From contig NZ_CP115607.1 in NCBI RefSeq assembly GCF_027797205.1, forward strand, positions 496,001 through 560,000: DNA of 64,000 nt, given 5' to 3'. This DNA comes from Campylobacter sp. VBCF_01 NA2. Its GTDB lineage: Bacteria > Campylobacterota > Campylobacteria > Campylobacterales > Campylobacteraceae. This document shows positions 37,633 through 45,531 of the stretch, piece after piece (the stretch's first letter is position 1; each line of letters opens with the position of its first letter). The position numbers and the translations under genes were made by a program. The notes beneath the pieces were generated by a model that ran no database searches, was not told the DNA's origin, and saw only the letters and a list, made by a program, of their open reading frames with translations.

Positions 37633-38307
37633 ATGTTTGAGAGCATACAGGGATTTTTTAATTCACAGATTACTTCGCTTTTGTTAGAGGCGACGCGAGA
37701 TACGCTGTATATGACCTTCGTATCGACATTTTTGGCGTTTTTGCTAGGTAGCGTGCTAGCTATCGTGCTGGTGCTCACGCGCGCTGGCGGGCTATACGAA
37801 AACCGCTCGCTATACGCGGTGCTTGATATCGTGGTGAATATCTTGCGAAGTTTCCCGTTTATTATCCTGCTAATCGTGCTGTTTCCATTTACGAAAATGC
37901 TCGTAGGCACGAGTATCGGCACCACGGCGGCGATTGTGCCTCTAACAATCGGCTCTGCGCCATTTATCGCGCGTCTAATCGAAAGTGCGCTAGTCGAGGT
38001 CGATCCTGGCGTAATCGAGGCTGCGAAGAGCTTCGGGGCGAGTAAGTCGCAGATAATCTTCCGCGTGATGTTCGTCGAGGCACTGCCTGCGATAATAAAC
38101 GCGATTACGCTTACTTTGATTGTGATTATCGGATTTACGGCTATGGCTGGCACGGTCGGTGGCGGGGGACTTGGCGATGTGGCGATTAGGTATGGATTTC
38201 AGCGTTTTCGCCCTGATATTATGGCTTATACGGTCGTGATTTTGATAGTAGTCGTGCAGATTATCCAAAGCGTGGGAAATCTGCTATATAAAATCACGAA
38301 AAAATAG
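37633..38307 (+). CDS. metI: Methionine ABC transporter permease, orphan
   Basis: ATG 37633 preferred over the TTG at 37627; GGAG lies 7 bp before the ATG. 224 residues, five helices. The permease coupling loop is EVDPGVIEAAKSFGASKSQIIFRVM. RYGFQRFRPDIM near the C-terminus is typical of MetI. D-methionine and L-methionine uptake needs MetN (ATPase) and MetQ (binding lipoprotein), neither of which is next to it, so it is either split from its operon or nonfunctional. A tandem repeat array begins 25 bp after the stop. Confidence 0.85.
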   Translation: MFESIQGFFNSQITSLLLEATRDTLYMTFVSTFLAFLLGSVLAIVLVLTRAGGLYENRSLYAVLDIVVNILRSFPFIILLIVLFPFTKMLVGTSIGTTAAIVPLTIGSAPFIARLIESALVEVDPGVIEAAKSFGASKSQIIFRVMFVEALPAIINAITLTLIVIIGFTAMAGTVGGGGLGDVAIRYGFQRFRPDIMAYTVVILIVVVQIIQSVGNLLYKITKK

Positions 38308-38332
38308 GGAAGTTGCGTTAAGTTTGCTTGTA

Positions 38333-38458
38333 GAATTTGAAATTGTGAATTTGAAATTGTGAATTTGAAATTGTGAATTTGAATTTGTGAATTTGAATTT
38401 GTGAATTTGAATTTGTGAATTTGAATTTGTGAATTTGAATTTGTGAATTTGAATTTGT
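38333..38458 (+). repeat. Tandem repeat, nine 14-bp units
   Basis: Nine adjacent 14-bp units. The first three read GAATTTGAAATTGT and the last six GAATTTGAATTTGT. A single further copy of the second form lies at 38502-38515. Each unit is itself a near-duplicate of a 7-mer. The 14-bp period is not a multiple of 3 and lies outside genes, so slippage would not alter a protein. The 410 bp between metI and tRNA-Glu hold this array and otherwise only AT-rich sequence. Confidence 0.95.
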
Positions 38459-38717
38459 GCTAAATTTGCCCGCAGAATTTGCATTTTAAAATTTGCTCAT
38501 TGAATTTGAATTTGTGCGCAAATTTAGGTTGATTTGAGAGAAATTTTTGCTGTTTTCACACGCTGTCTTGGCGGGCTGTTTATTTCCGCGCCAATTTTCA
38601 AAATTTGATTTAAATTTTAGCTATTTAACTTAAAATTTGAAATTTAGCGCCAATTTGCTTTCAATTTTATCTTAAATTTATAATCCTTTGGGTAAAATAA
38701 TATTTCTTATTTTTTGT

Positions 38718-38792
38718 GGCCCATTCGTCTAGCGGTTAGGACACTGGCCTCTCACGCCGGTAACAGGAGTTCGAGTCTCCTATGGGTCACCA
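38718..38792 (+). tRNA. tRNA-Glu (anticodon CTC)
   Basis: Acceptor stem GGCCCAT pairs with ATGGGTC (one G-T), discriminator A, encoded CCA at 38790-38792. The anticodon stem CTGGC/GCCGG encloses loop CTCTCAC, giving anticodon CTC, which reads GAG. T-arm AGGAG/CTCCT with TTCGAGT. Upstream AT boxes (TATAAT at 38679 or TAAAAT at 38693) are possible promoters. The more usual sole bacterial tRNA-Glu has TTC, so this is a second isoacceptor. Confidence 0.93.
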
Positions 38793-39031
38793 TTTTAATT
38801 TTTAATCATTTCTTCATATTTATGGTTAGTTCCTAAATAATGATATTCATGCAGTTGTTCTTTTTACTTTTATATTACAATCATTTTGTTGATTTACAAA
38901 TTTAAATTTACTTGTTACATAAGTTTAAATTTGATATTTTAAAATATTGGGCAAAGAGAGATGCTTGATTATTTGGGTATAAATTTAGTTTGAAAGTAGT
39001 AGTATTTCAAATATTGATAAGGACAACTGTT

Positions 39032-39616
39032 TTGAAAAAACTAGATAATGAAAAAAATAATATCAGAGGCAAGTTTTTGATTAACTTTTTACTTGCTCAT
39101 CCGGTGATTTCTGCAATGGTATTTTTTCTACCAAGCGATATTTTAAGTAAAAGTGAATTATGCGCTAATTTTGTGAGTTTTATGAAGCATATTTTTCCGA
39201 ATATAGAAATATTTGCAAATGTTAGCAAAATGCCACAAGTTACAGAATTTTATGTAAGTGCATTATGGATATGGATAATTGTATTATCGATTTATTTATG
39301 TTCTATATTTTTTTCTATTAATTTAAAATCAGAGCGCATATCAAGCATGATTGAGCCAAAGGATATTTTTATTGTTTTAATAGGCTTAATTTTTGGTTAT
39401 ATGCTACTAAATATTTATTTTACGGCATGGGTTGCACAGGAGCCATTTGGAGTGAAAGATTATGTGTTGCAACTAAATTCTAAATTGAGTAACTATTTTT
39501 GGATAATGATTTTTTCGCTGTTTTTTCCTATTGGAATATTTTGTATTTTTATTGGTTTGTTTATGGGAATAATAATTCTATTAAATTTTAAAAATAGTAA
39601 AAATTTTAAGGAGTAG
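39032..39616 (+). CDS. AT-rich hypothetical membrane protein
   Basis: Start TTG 39032 chosen because AAGGA lies 9 bp upstream; an earlier in-frame TTG at 38990 has no such site. About 194 residues with four hydrophobic helices (near FLINFLLAHPVISAMVFFL, YVSALWIWIIVLSIYLCSIFF, DIFIVLIGLIFGYMLLNIYF, IMIFSLFFPIGIFCIFIGLF). Strongly AT-rich with rare-codon use unlike its neighbours, consistent with acquired DNA. No family recognised. A six-codon open frame with AAGGAG (39620-39640) follows directly and may be a decayed gene end. Confidence 0.6.
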   Translation: MKKLDNEKNNIRGKFLINFLLAHPVISAMVFFLPSDILSKSELCANFVSFMKHIFPNIEIFANVSKMPQVTEFYVSALWIWIIVLSIYLCSIFFSINLKSERISSMIEPKDIFIVLIGLIFGYMLLNIYFTAWVAQEPFGVKDYVLQLNSKLSNYFWIMIFSLFFPIGIFCIFIGLFMGIIILLNFKNSKNFKE

Positions 39617-39726
39617 AGTATGGCTATTGTTGCGTTGTAACTATTTCAAATTCACCCATTAACGAAATTAAACAAAAATCACATAAAAATCACATTTTTT
39701 CCAAATTTTAAGCAATATTATTTGTA

Positions 39727-39763
39727 AATGTTACATAAATTCAAATTAAATTTATGTAACATT
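39727..39763 (+). promoter_or_regulatory. Long inverted repeat before cstA
   Basis: Two perfect 15-bp arms (AATGTTACATAAATT / AATTTATGTAACATT) around a 7-nt centre (CAAATTA), 58 bp before the cstA ATG. It could be a dyad operator or, if transcribed, a leader hairpin; the A/T-only foot after it (ATTATATACAATTTT) includes a possible -10. No U tract follows immediately, so termination is less likely. Confidence 0.65.
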
Positions 39764-39820
39764 ATATACAATTTTACAAACAATTTTTTTTGTTTTGAAT
39801 TCTTTTTTGAGGAGGCAAAA

Positions 39821-41218
39821 ATGCTTTGGTTTTTCTTTTGTGTAGCGCTTCTGATTGGAGCGTTTTTTACATACGGAAAATTCGTAGAAAGTGTTTTTGG
39901 TGCCAGTGCTGAGCGCAAAACTCCTGTGCATGACATGGCCGATGGCGTGGATTATGTCAAAATGTCAGATTGGAAAATCTATCTGATCCAAATCCTAAAC
40001 ATCGCCGGTCTTGGACCTGTATTTGGTCCGATTATGGGTGCGCTTTATGGTCCTGTGGCTATGCTATGGATCGTCATCGGAACGATTGTAGCAGGTGCTG
40101 TGCATGACTACTTTTCTGGTATGCTGAGCGTGCGCGCAAACGGTGCTTCTATCCCTACCGTCGTAGGTGTGCAGTTAGGAAACTGGGCGAAACACTTCAT
40201 GAATATTTTCGCTCTTGTATTGCTCGTGCTCGTTGGTGTTGTTTTCACAACTGGTCCTGCTGGCCTTCTTAAAGGCATTACAGGTATGGAAGCTGGTATT
40301 TGGGTAATCATCATTTTTGCTTACTACTTTATCGCGACACTATTTTCAATCGATAAAATTATCGGTAGATTTTATCCGATATTCGGTGCTTTGCTGATTT
40401 TCATGTCAGTTGGTCTTACTGTCGGATTTATCGTTAGTGGCAGAAGCTTCTATCCAGAGGGTCTAAATTTCTTCGTAAATATGGATCCAAAAGACCTTCC
40501 ACTATGGCCATTGCTTTTCGTTACTATTAGTTGTGGTGCGCTTTCAGGCTTCCACGCTACACAATCACCGCTTATGGCTAGATGTATCCAAAACGAAAAA
40601 TCAGGTAGAATGGTTTTCTATGGCGCAATGATTGGCGAGGGTATTATTGGTCTTATTTGGTGCACACTTGGTCTAAGTTTTTATGAGACAAGAGAGGCTC
40701 TTGCAGCGGCTGGTAACCCAGCACAAGTAGTCCATGAGATCTCAAAAACACTTCTTGGACCTGTTGGTGGTATCATTGCGGTTCTTGGTGTCGTTATTTT
40801 GCCTATCACATCTGGTGATACTGCGTTCCGTGCGGCTCGTTTGATTATCGCTGATTTTTTCAAAATGCCACAAAGAGATATCGTAAAACGACTTTTCATT
40901 GCCGTTCCGCTATTTGCTATCGGTATCGGTCTATCTCAAATCGACTTTGGTATCATTTGGAGATATTTTGGTTGGGCGAACCAAACAACTGCGACTATCA
41001 TGCTATGGGCAGCGTCAGCCTACCTATACCGCAGAGGTAAATTCTTCTGGGTTACTTTGATCCCAGCGATTTTTATGTCAAATGTCGTAATCGCTTACCT
41101 TGTAAATGCGAAAATCGGCTTTAACATGCCTATGACTATCGCGACAGCGGCTGGTATCATCGGCACTATCGTTATCTTGCTACTATTTTTCAGACTTAAA
41201 AAAGTTAGCGAAGAATAA
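39821..41218 (+). CDS. cstA: CstA-family transporter, short form
   Basis: Start ATG 39821, directly after TTGAGGAGGCAAAA. 465 residues and about 12 helices: the compact CstA type, compared with about 700 residues for the classical C. jejuni and E. coli proteins. Motifs: AGLGPVFGPIMGALYGPVAM, VGAVHDYFSGMLSVR-like VAGAVHDYFSGMLSVRANG, SGFHATQSPLMARCIQNE and TSGDTAFRAARLIIADF. Family members import pyruvate or peptides under starvation. Followed by a strong terminator. The inverted repeat at 39727 may regulate it. Confidence 0.88.
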   Translation: MLWFFFCVALLIGAFFTYGKFVESVFGASAERKTPVHDMADGVDYVKMSDWKIYLIQILNIAGLGPVFGPIMGALYGPVAMLWIVIGTIVAGAVHDYFSGMLSVRANGASIPTVVGVQLGNWAKHFMNIFALVLLVLVGVVFTTGPAGLLKGITGMEAGIWVIIIFAYYFIATLFSIDKIIGRFYPIFGALLIFMSVGLTVGFIVSGRSFYPEGLNFFVNMDPKDLPLWPLLFVTISCGALSGFHATQSPLMARCIQNEKSGRMVFYGAMIGEGIIGLIWCTLGLSFYETREALAAAGNPAQVVHEISKTLLGPVGGIIAVLGVVILPITSGDTAFRAARLIIADFFKMPQRDIVKRLFIAVPLFAIGIGLSQIDFGIIWRYFGWANQTTATIMLWAASAYLYRRGKFFWVTLIPAIFMSNVVIAYLVNAKIGFNMPMTIATAAGIIGTIVILLLFFRLKKVSEE

Positions 41219-41223
41219 TCCAT

Positions 41224-41248
41224 AAGGGGCAAATTTTGCCCCTTTTTT
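41224..41248 (+). terminator. Rho-independent terminator of cstA
   Basis: Stem AAGGGGCAA / TTGCCCCTT, 3-nt loop, ending in six T. Begins 5 bp after the cstA stop. Confidence 0.92.
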
Positions 41249-41260
41249 AAATTTCAAAAT

Positions 41261-41350
41261 TTACTCGTTTTTTAAAATTTGTTCTACTGCACGAGTAAAA
41301 TCTGCCAAATCGAAGCTTTGCATTAAAATTTGAGCGTTTTTATAGCTAAA
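41261..41350 (-). pseudogene. C-terminal gene remnant (possible oxidoreductase)
   Basis: On the minus strand, a frame ends with NAQILMQSFDLADFTRAVEQ followed by ILKNE and a stop at 41261-41263. It stays open through the adjacent HxlR remnant to a stop near 41404 but has no start and no ribosome-binding site. The final helices have the look of a dehydrogenase or reductase C-terminus. It would be transcribed away from the HxlR remnant, as with the common divergent regulator-oxidoreductase pairs. The identity is weak. Confidence 0.35.
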
Positions 41351-41353
41351 TAG

Positions 41354-41467
41354 TATCCTACCATACCACCTACGGTCGAATACACTCTCGTAAGTCGCGG
41401 TAAAACGCTAATCCCAGCTCTTGAATCGCTCTATCTCTGGGCGCAAACGCAAATGAGTGGAGAGTGA
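41354..41467 (+). pseudogene. HxlR-family regulator, C-terminal fragment
   Basis: Only the last ~37 codons remain, in frame after a TAG: YPTIPPTVEYTLVSRGKTLI, then a helix ending LWAQTQMSGE and TGA at 41465. This closely follows the HxlR pattern P-x-x-P-P-x-VEY-x-LT-x-x-G-x-x-L-x-P-x-L, the winged-helix wing and C-terminal helix. The DNA-binding helices and start are gone; HxlR proteins are normally about 110 residues. Confidence 0.6.
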
Positions 41468-41481
41468 AATTTAGGCTAAAT

Positions 41482-42441
41482 TTACAAATTTAGCCTATCT
41501 AAATTTTTCCCAAATTTTAGATAATCCATAACCAATTTATCAAATTTATCCCTTGTTGATTTCGGCGAAAGTATCACAAAATCAGGAAACCAACGCCTTG
41601 CTAGTGGCATTAGCATATCATCGCTACTTATGGTAAATTCGACCACTCTCCATGAATTTTCTAAAATTTCATCGGTGATTTTTTGAGAAGCGAAAAATGT
41701 CTTTTTCTCGAAAAATTTAACCACTTTTGGCGAGATAGCTACCCGCACCACAAAGGGCTCGGCTCTGTATCCGTCAAAAAATGTTTCTAAATTTTGTATA
41801 AAATTTTCTGTGTATTTGTCGGTATAAAAAGTGTTTTTAAGCAACCTAATCTCATCTATAAAATTTACTCTTAAAACCTCGAAACCGCTGTTTTTATCGC
41901 AATCCCTGAGCGTTGCGACAGACCAATTTCCCTTTGAATAAATAAGCTTTAAAATTTTCACATTTTTTAAAATTTCATTATCGTATTTTAAATTTGTATA
42001 TTTTTTAAATTTAATCGCTTGTTGAAGTTTGGCAAAAATATCTAAATTTGGTGTTTTTTCGTGCGGTGAGCCTTTTATTAAAAAAATTTCGCTTAGCTCT
42101 TTTTCGAGTTTTTCATCGACTTTTTTGTGCGCTTGTGGCAAAAATTTACTAAATCCGGGATTTATGATATGGAGCAAATCGATGAGTTTTTCGCTTTCGT
42201 TTTGGTATTTGTTGGGGCTGATAAAGGTTTTGAAAAATTCTGTATTTTTGCAGATATAGCTTCCTTTGGCGAGTTTTGCGATAAATTCTTCGCCAAAAAT
42301 CTCTCGCAGATCTTTTACATATCTTCTGGCTGTGCGGGTTGAAATGCCTGTTTGTAGGGCATAATCCTCGATGATTATCTCTTTTCCGCTAACGAAATCT
42401 TTAAGCAATTCCAAAATTTCAAAAACTTTTTTATTTGCCAT
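41482..42441 (-). CDS. WYL-domain transcriptional regulator
   Basis: 319 residues. N-terminal winged helix-turn-helix of the DeoR/HTH_11 type (residues 1-60, ALQTGISTRTARRYVKDLRE as recognition region). The WYL ligand-binding domain follows at about residues 135-220 (degenerate, LIYSKGNWSVATLRDC with LRVNFIDEIRLL), then a WYL C-terminal extension ending WFPDFVILSPKSTRDKF. Possibly controls the adjacent transporter-lyase operon, from which a hairpin separates it; target and ligand are unknown. Its own start has no strong ribosome-binding site. Confidence 0.8.
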   Translation of the reverse strand: MANKKVFEILELLKDFVSGKEIIIEDYALQTGISTRTARRYVKDLREIFGEEFIAKLAKGSYICKNTEFFKTFISPNKYQNESEKLIDLLHIINPGFSKFLPQAHKKVDEKLEKELSEIFLIKGSPHEKTPNLDIFAKLQQAIKFKKYTNLKYDNEILKNVKILKLIYSKGNWSVATLRDCDKNSGFEVLRVNFIDEIRLLKNTFYTDKYTENFIQNLETFFDGYRAEPFVVRVAISPKVVKFFEKKTFFASQKITDEILENSWRVVEFTISSDDMLMPLARRWFPDFVILSPKSTRDKFDKLVMDYLKFGKNLDRLNL

Positions 42442-42464
42442 GAAAAATCCAAATTTAAAAATTA

Positions 42465-42490
42465 AAAAGAGCGGAAAAATCCGCTCTTTT
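42465..42490 (-). terminator. Terminator of the lyase-transporter operon
   Basis: An 11-bp stem (AAAAGAGCGGA / TCCGCTCTTTT) with a 4-nt loop. Read on the minus strand it is followed by a T-rich tract. Placed 4 bp after the stop of the anion transporter. Confidence 0.88.
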
Positions 42491-42493
42491 ATT

Positions 42494-43894
42494 TTACCAT
42501 AAACCTAGAACTTTCCACCAAATTCCGCCTATTACCGTCCAAATAAACAGATTTATTAGAGTTGTGATAAATCCTAGCCTCCACCACTCGTTTTGGGTGT
42601 TGTAACCTGCACCAAAGATTATCGGTCCGGGAGCACCGCCGTAGTGAGTGATTGGCATCATAAGGTTGCTTGCATAAGCAAACACGAGCGCTACGAAAAC
42701 AGCAGGAGCTCCCGCTGCGATAGCAACTGCACCAAAAGCCGCATACATCGCAGTAATGTGTGCTGTTAAACTAGCAAATAAATAGTGCGAATAAACATAG
42801 ATTAAAAGCAAAATTCCCATTATCAAAATCCAGTTTATATCGCCCATACCGCCTGCGACGGTGTCTGAAAACCACTTGATAAAGCCAAGTTTATTTAAAC
42901 CGCCTGCAAGTGCGATTAGCGCACCCATCCACATTAGCGTATCCCATGCGCCTTTTTCGCCGATGACATCGTTCCACTCTAAAATTTTTAGAGCAACCAT
43001 AACACAAACCGCTATCATACCGACATTGGTCGCATTTATGCCTGTTAAGCTTCCGGTTGCCCATAAAAGCAAAGAGCCGATAAAAACGCCTAGCATACAT
43101 TTTTCACTTTTTTGCATAGGTCCGATTTTTGCAAGTTCGGCTTTTGCGATTTCTTTGCCTTGTGGAAACGCCTTTATTTCGGGCGGATAAATTTTATAAA
43201 GCACAAAGGGGATTATTATAAGCGAACAAATCGCAGGAACTATTGCACCAAGTGCCCACAATGTCCAGCTAATCTCCACACCAAATGAGCTTAACGCTAA
43301 GCTTGCAATCAGCGGGTTTCCTGCCATAGAGGTTAGAAACATACCATTTGTAATGGTATTTCCTTGCCAAAGCGTTTGCATGAAATATGCTCCTGCCTTT
43401 TTTCTGCTTCCATCAGGCTCAGAACCTAACGCCTTAGCTAACGAATTTACGATAGGAAATAAAATTCCACCAGCCCTAGCACCACTACTTGGCATAGCAG
43501 GGCTGATAACCGCATCACTTATGACGATGGAGTAACCTAGCTTTAAGGTGCTATCTCCCAAAAGCGAGATGATTTTATAAGCAATACGCCTACCAAGCCC
43601 TGTTTTGATAAATCCGCGCGCTATCATATACGCGCTTACGATTAACCAAATAGTCGAATTCCCAAAACCAGCTAATGCTTCTGCTGGTTTCATCGTTTTA
43701 GTTAAAATCGTAATCGTAACACCGATAAAGGCAACCGCTCCGATTGGAAGCGGTTGGAGAATAAGACCTAAAATCGTAGCAAAAACTATGGCAAAAAGAT
43801 GCCACGCTTGATCGCTTACAGCCTCAGGGTGCGGACAAAACCATATAAGTATTCCGACGACAATGACTAGAATTCCTTTTGTAAGCTTATTCAT
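42494..43894 (-). CDS. DASS-family (SLC13/CitT-like) anion transporter
   Basis: 466 residues, about 12 helices plus re-entrant loops. Family features: GFGNSTIWLIVSAYMIARG (first half), VISPAMPSSGARAGGILFPI, and the second-half motif NLMMPITHYGGAPGPIIFGAGY. These match 2-oxoglutarate/malate- or tartrate/citrate-type dicarboxylate carriers. It lies 18 bp after the fumarase/aspartase-superfamily lyase and shares its strand, so the substrate is probably a dicarboxylate or tricarboxylate used or released by that enzyme. AAGGA ribosome-binding site. Confidence 0.87.
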   Translation of the reverse strand: MNKLTKGILVIVVGILIWFCPHPEAVSDQAWHLFAIVFATILGLILQPLPIGAVAFIGVTITILTKTMKPAEALAGFGNSTIWLIVSAYMIARGFIKTGLGRRIAYKIISLLGDSTLKLGYSIVISDAVISPAMPSSGARAGGILFPIVNSLAKALGSEPDGSRKKAGAYFMQTLWQGNTITNGMFLTSMAGNPLIASLALSSFGVEISWTLWALGAIVPAICSLIIIPFVLYKIYPPEIKAFPQGKEIAKAELAKIGPMQKSEKCMLGVFIGSLLLWATGSLTGINATNVGMIAVCVMVALKILEWNDVIGEKGAWDTLMWMGALIALAGGLNKLGFIKWFSDTVAGGMGDINWILIMGILLLIYVYSHYLFASLTAHITAMYAAFGAVAIAAGAPAVFVALVFAYASNLMMPITHYGGAPGPIIFGAGYNTQNEWWRLGFITTLINLFIWTVIGGIWWKVLGLW

Positions 43895-43912
43895 AGCTTA
43901 TCCTTTTTAAGT

Positions 43913-45268
43913 TTATCCGAAGTATTTTTTACTATCTTCGATAACTCTATCTACAAAAGTAGCACTCAATCCGACATATTTTTCAGGTTGCATGATTTCT
44001 TCTAAATCTGCTCTTGTGAAATATTTACTAACCTCTTCGCGCTCTAAAAGATCATCAATTACTGGTTTGCCGTCTGTGAAGGCTTTCATACAAACTTCAT
44101 AAACGATTTCGTGCGCAGTTAAACGACCAAGCTTTTCGCCTAGGTGTAGCATTACGGCTTCGCTTAGCATTGCGCCTTTTAGTGCGTTGAGATTTCTTTT
44201 CATATTTTGTGGATAAACAAGTAAATTTTCTAAAATATCGTTGATTTTTTCAAGCGCACCTGCGATTAAAATAGAGCTTTTTGGAATTGCGTCCCACTCG
44301 ACTGCCTCGCAACCCCAGTCGCGCTCGTTTTCGCACTCCATAGCCTCTACCATTAAAGGAGCTTGTGCGCGGACAATTTTAGTTAGAGCGATTACGCCCT
44401 CGCAAACTTGCGGATTTCGTTTATGTGGCATAGTAGAGCTTCCTACTTTTCCCATGAAAAACGGCTCTTCAACCTCGCAAATTTCAGTTCTTTGAAGACT
44501 TAAAATTTCTCTTGCGATGCGTCCGATTGTTCCTGCGATTATCGCTAGCGTAGATACATACTCAGCCATGTGATCTCTGCTTGGGTGCCATGAAATCACA
44601 GGGATATTTAAGCCCAAATCCTCCATCATAAGTTTTTGCATTTCTAAGCCTTTGCCCTCTTGGCTTGCCATAGTGCCGACCGCACCGCTTAATTGACCAA
44701 CTAAAACTCTTGGAGTAATCTCTTTTAATCTATCAAGGCTTCTGCGAATTTCTTGTGCCCACATTGCGGTTTTAAAACCAAATGTAATAGGCAAAGCGTG
44801 TATTACATGCGTTCTACCAGCCATAACTGTGTTTTTGTGCTCGGCTGAAATTCTCAATGCCTCTTTGTAGGTTTTTTCTAAAAGTTTTTTGATAAGTGGC
44901 AAGGCTTCTTTGATTTGCAAAACCATACCATTATCCATAATATCTTGGCTTGTCGCACCCCAATGCACAAATTCGCCACTATCATCATCAAAGACCTTTT
45001 TAAATTCTTTTAGCAAAGGAACGATTGTGATAGAGCTTTTGTAGTTTTCACCTATCGCGTCTAAATCTAAAAGCTCGGCTTTGGCAAATTTTGTGATTTG
45101 CTCGGCGCGTCTTGGCTCGATAATGCCTAGTTTTGCTTGCGCTCTTGCAAGAGCAGCTTCGGTATCTAGCCATTTTTGCGCTTTGTTTTCGTCGCTGAAA
45201 ATCTTTCTCATCTCTTCGCTGACGAACATAACTCTAAAAACTCTACTATCTACTACACCTGATGCCAT
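43913..45268 (-). CDS. Fumarase/aspartase-superfamily lyase (adenylosuccinate lyase-like)
   Basis: 451 residues. The signature GKVGSSTMPHKRNPQ with catalytic Ser loop is at about residue 270. TSQDIMDN (about 108) and AGRTHVIHALPITFG (about 150) are the other two active-site regions. The N-terminus (DSRVFRVMFVSEEMRKIFSD) resembles the CMLE/adenylosuccinate-lyase-like subgroup whose members include fumarate-releasing lyases of odd substrates. Pairing with a DASS transporter rather than purine genes argues against housekeeping PurB. True substrate unknown. AAGGAG ribosome-binding site; two 21-bp repeats lie upstream. Confidence 0.8.
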   Translation of the reverse strand: MASGVVDSRVFRVMFVSEEMRKIFSDENKAQKWLDTEAALARAQAKLGIIEPRRAEQITKFAKAELLDLDAIGENYKSSITIVPLLKEFKKVFDDDSGEFVHWGATSQDIMDNGMVLQIKEALPLIKKLLEKTYKEALRISAEHKNTVMAGRTHVIHALPITFGFKTAMWAQEIRRSLDRLKEITPRVLVGQLSGAVGTMASQEGKGLEMQKLMMEDLGLNIPVISWHPSRDHMAEYVSTLAIIAGTIGRIAREILSLQRTEICEVEEPFFMGKVGSSTMPHKRNPQVCEGVIALTKIVRAQAPLMVEAMECENERDWGCEAVEWDAIPKSSILIAGALEKINDILENLLVYPQNMKRNLNALKGAMLSEAVMLHLGEKLGRLTAHEIVYEVCMKAFTDGKPVIDDLLEREEVSKYFTRADLEEIMQPEKYVGLSATFVDRVIEDSKKYFG

Positions 45269-45330
45269 TTCGCACTCCTTAAAAAGAAATTTGTTTTTCT
45301 AATTTTCTTGGCAAAATTTTACTGAATAAA

Positions 45331-45351
45331 AATGTCAGAAATTGTCCGTTT
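45331..45351 (+). promoter_or_regulatory. 21-bp direct-repeat motif, copy 1
   Basis: Reads AATGTCA, seven variable bases, GTCCGTTT minus one overlap. 18 of 21 bases match copy 2. It lies 63 bp before the lyase ATG (minus strand), a good position for an operator or activator site. Candidate target of the WYL regulator. Confidence 0.55.
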
Positions 45352-45480
45352 GGATTTTAAAAAATTTGGATTAGTGAAATTTTGATTTAAAAAAGTGCGC
45401 TGTTTTGGGAATTTGCTGAAATTTGGCTAAATTTGATTTATTTAAATTTAAGCCCAAATTTAGGGAATAATTTTAAAAAT

Positions 45481-45501
45481 AATGTCAAAATTCGTCCGTT
45501 T
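45481..45501 (+). promoter_or_regulatory. 21-bp direct-repeat motif, copy 2
   Basis: Same motif as copy 1, exactly 150 bp away, same orientation; both continue into A/T-rich TTTAAA sequence. The rest of the 260-bp gap between the lyase and ybaK-like genes is AT-rich without another visible feature. Confidence 0.5.
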
Positions 45502-45531
45502 AAATTTAAAAAAAGCCAAATTTTTATTTGG

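Noticed and set aside
38333-38458. Possible CRISPR array
   Set aside because: The 14-bp units are directly adjacent with no unique spacers; it is a plain tandem repeat.
38284-38484. Minus-strand frame of 66 codons rich in N, S, I, Q
   Set aside because: Created by translating the 14-bp repeat; no ribosome-binding site, low-complexity product.
39620-39640. Six-codon leader peptide before cstA
   Set aside because: It has AAGGAG and ATG but is 180 bp from cstA with no regulatory codon run; more likely the tail of a decayed sequence.
39728-39820. N-terminal extension of CstA
   Set aside because: The frame is open by chance through the inverted repeat; GAGGAGG sits right before the ATG at 39821, which begins a normal first membrane helix.
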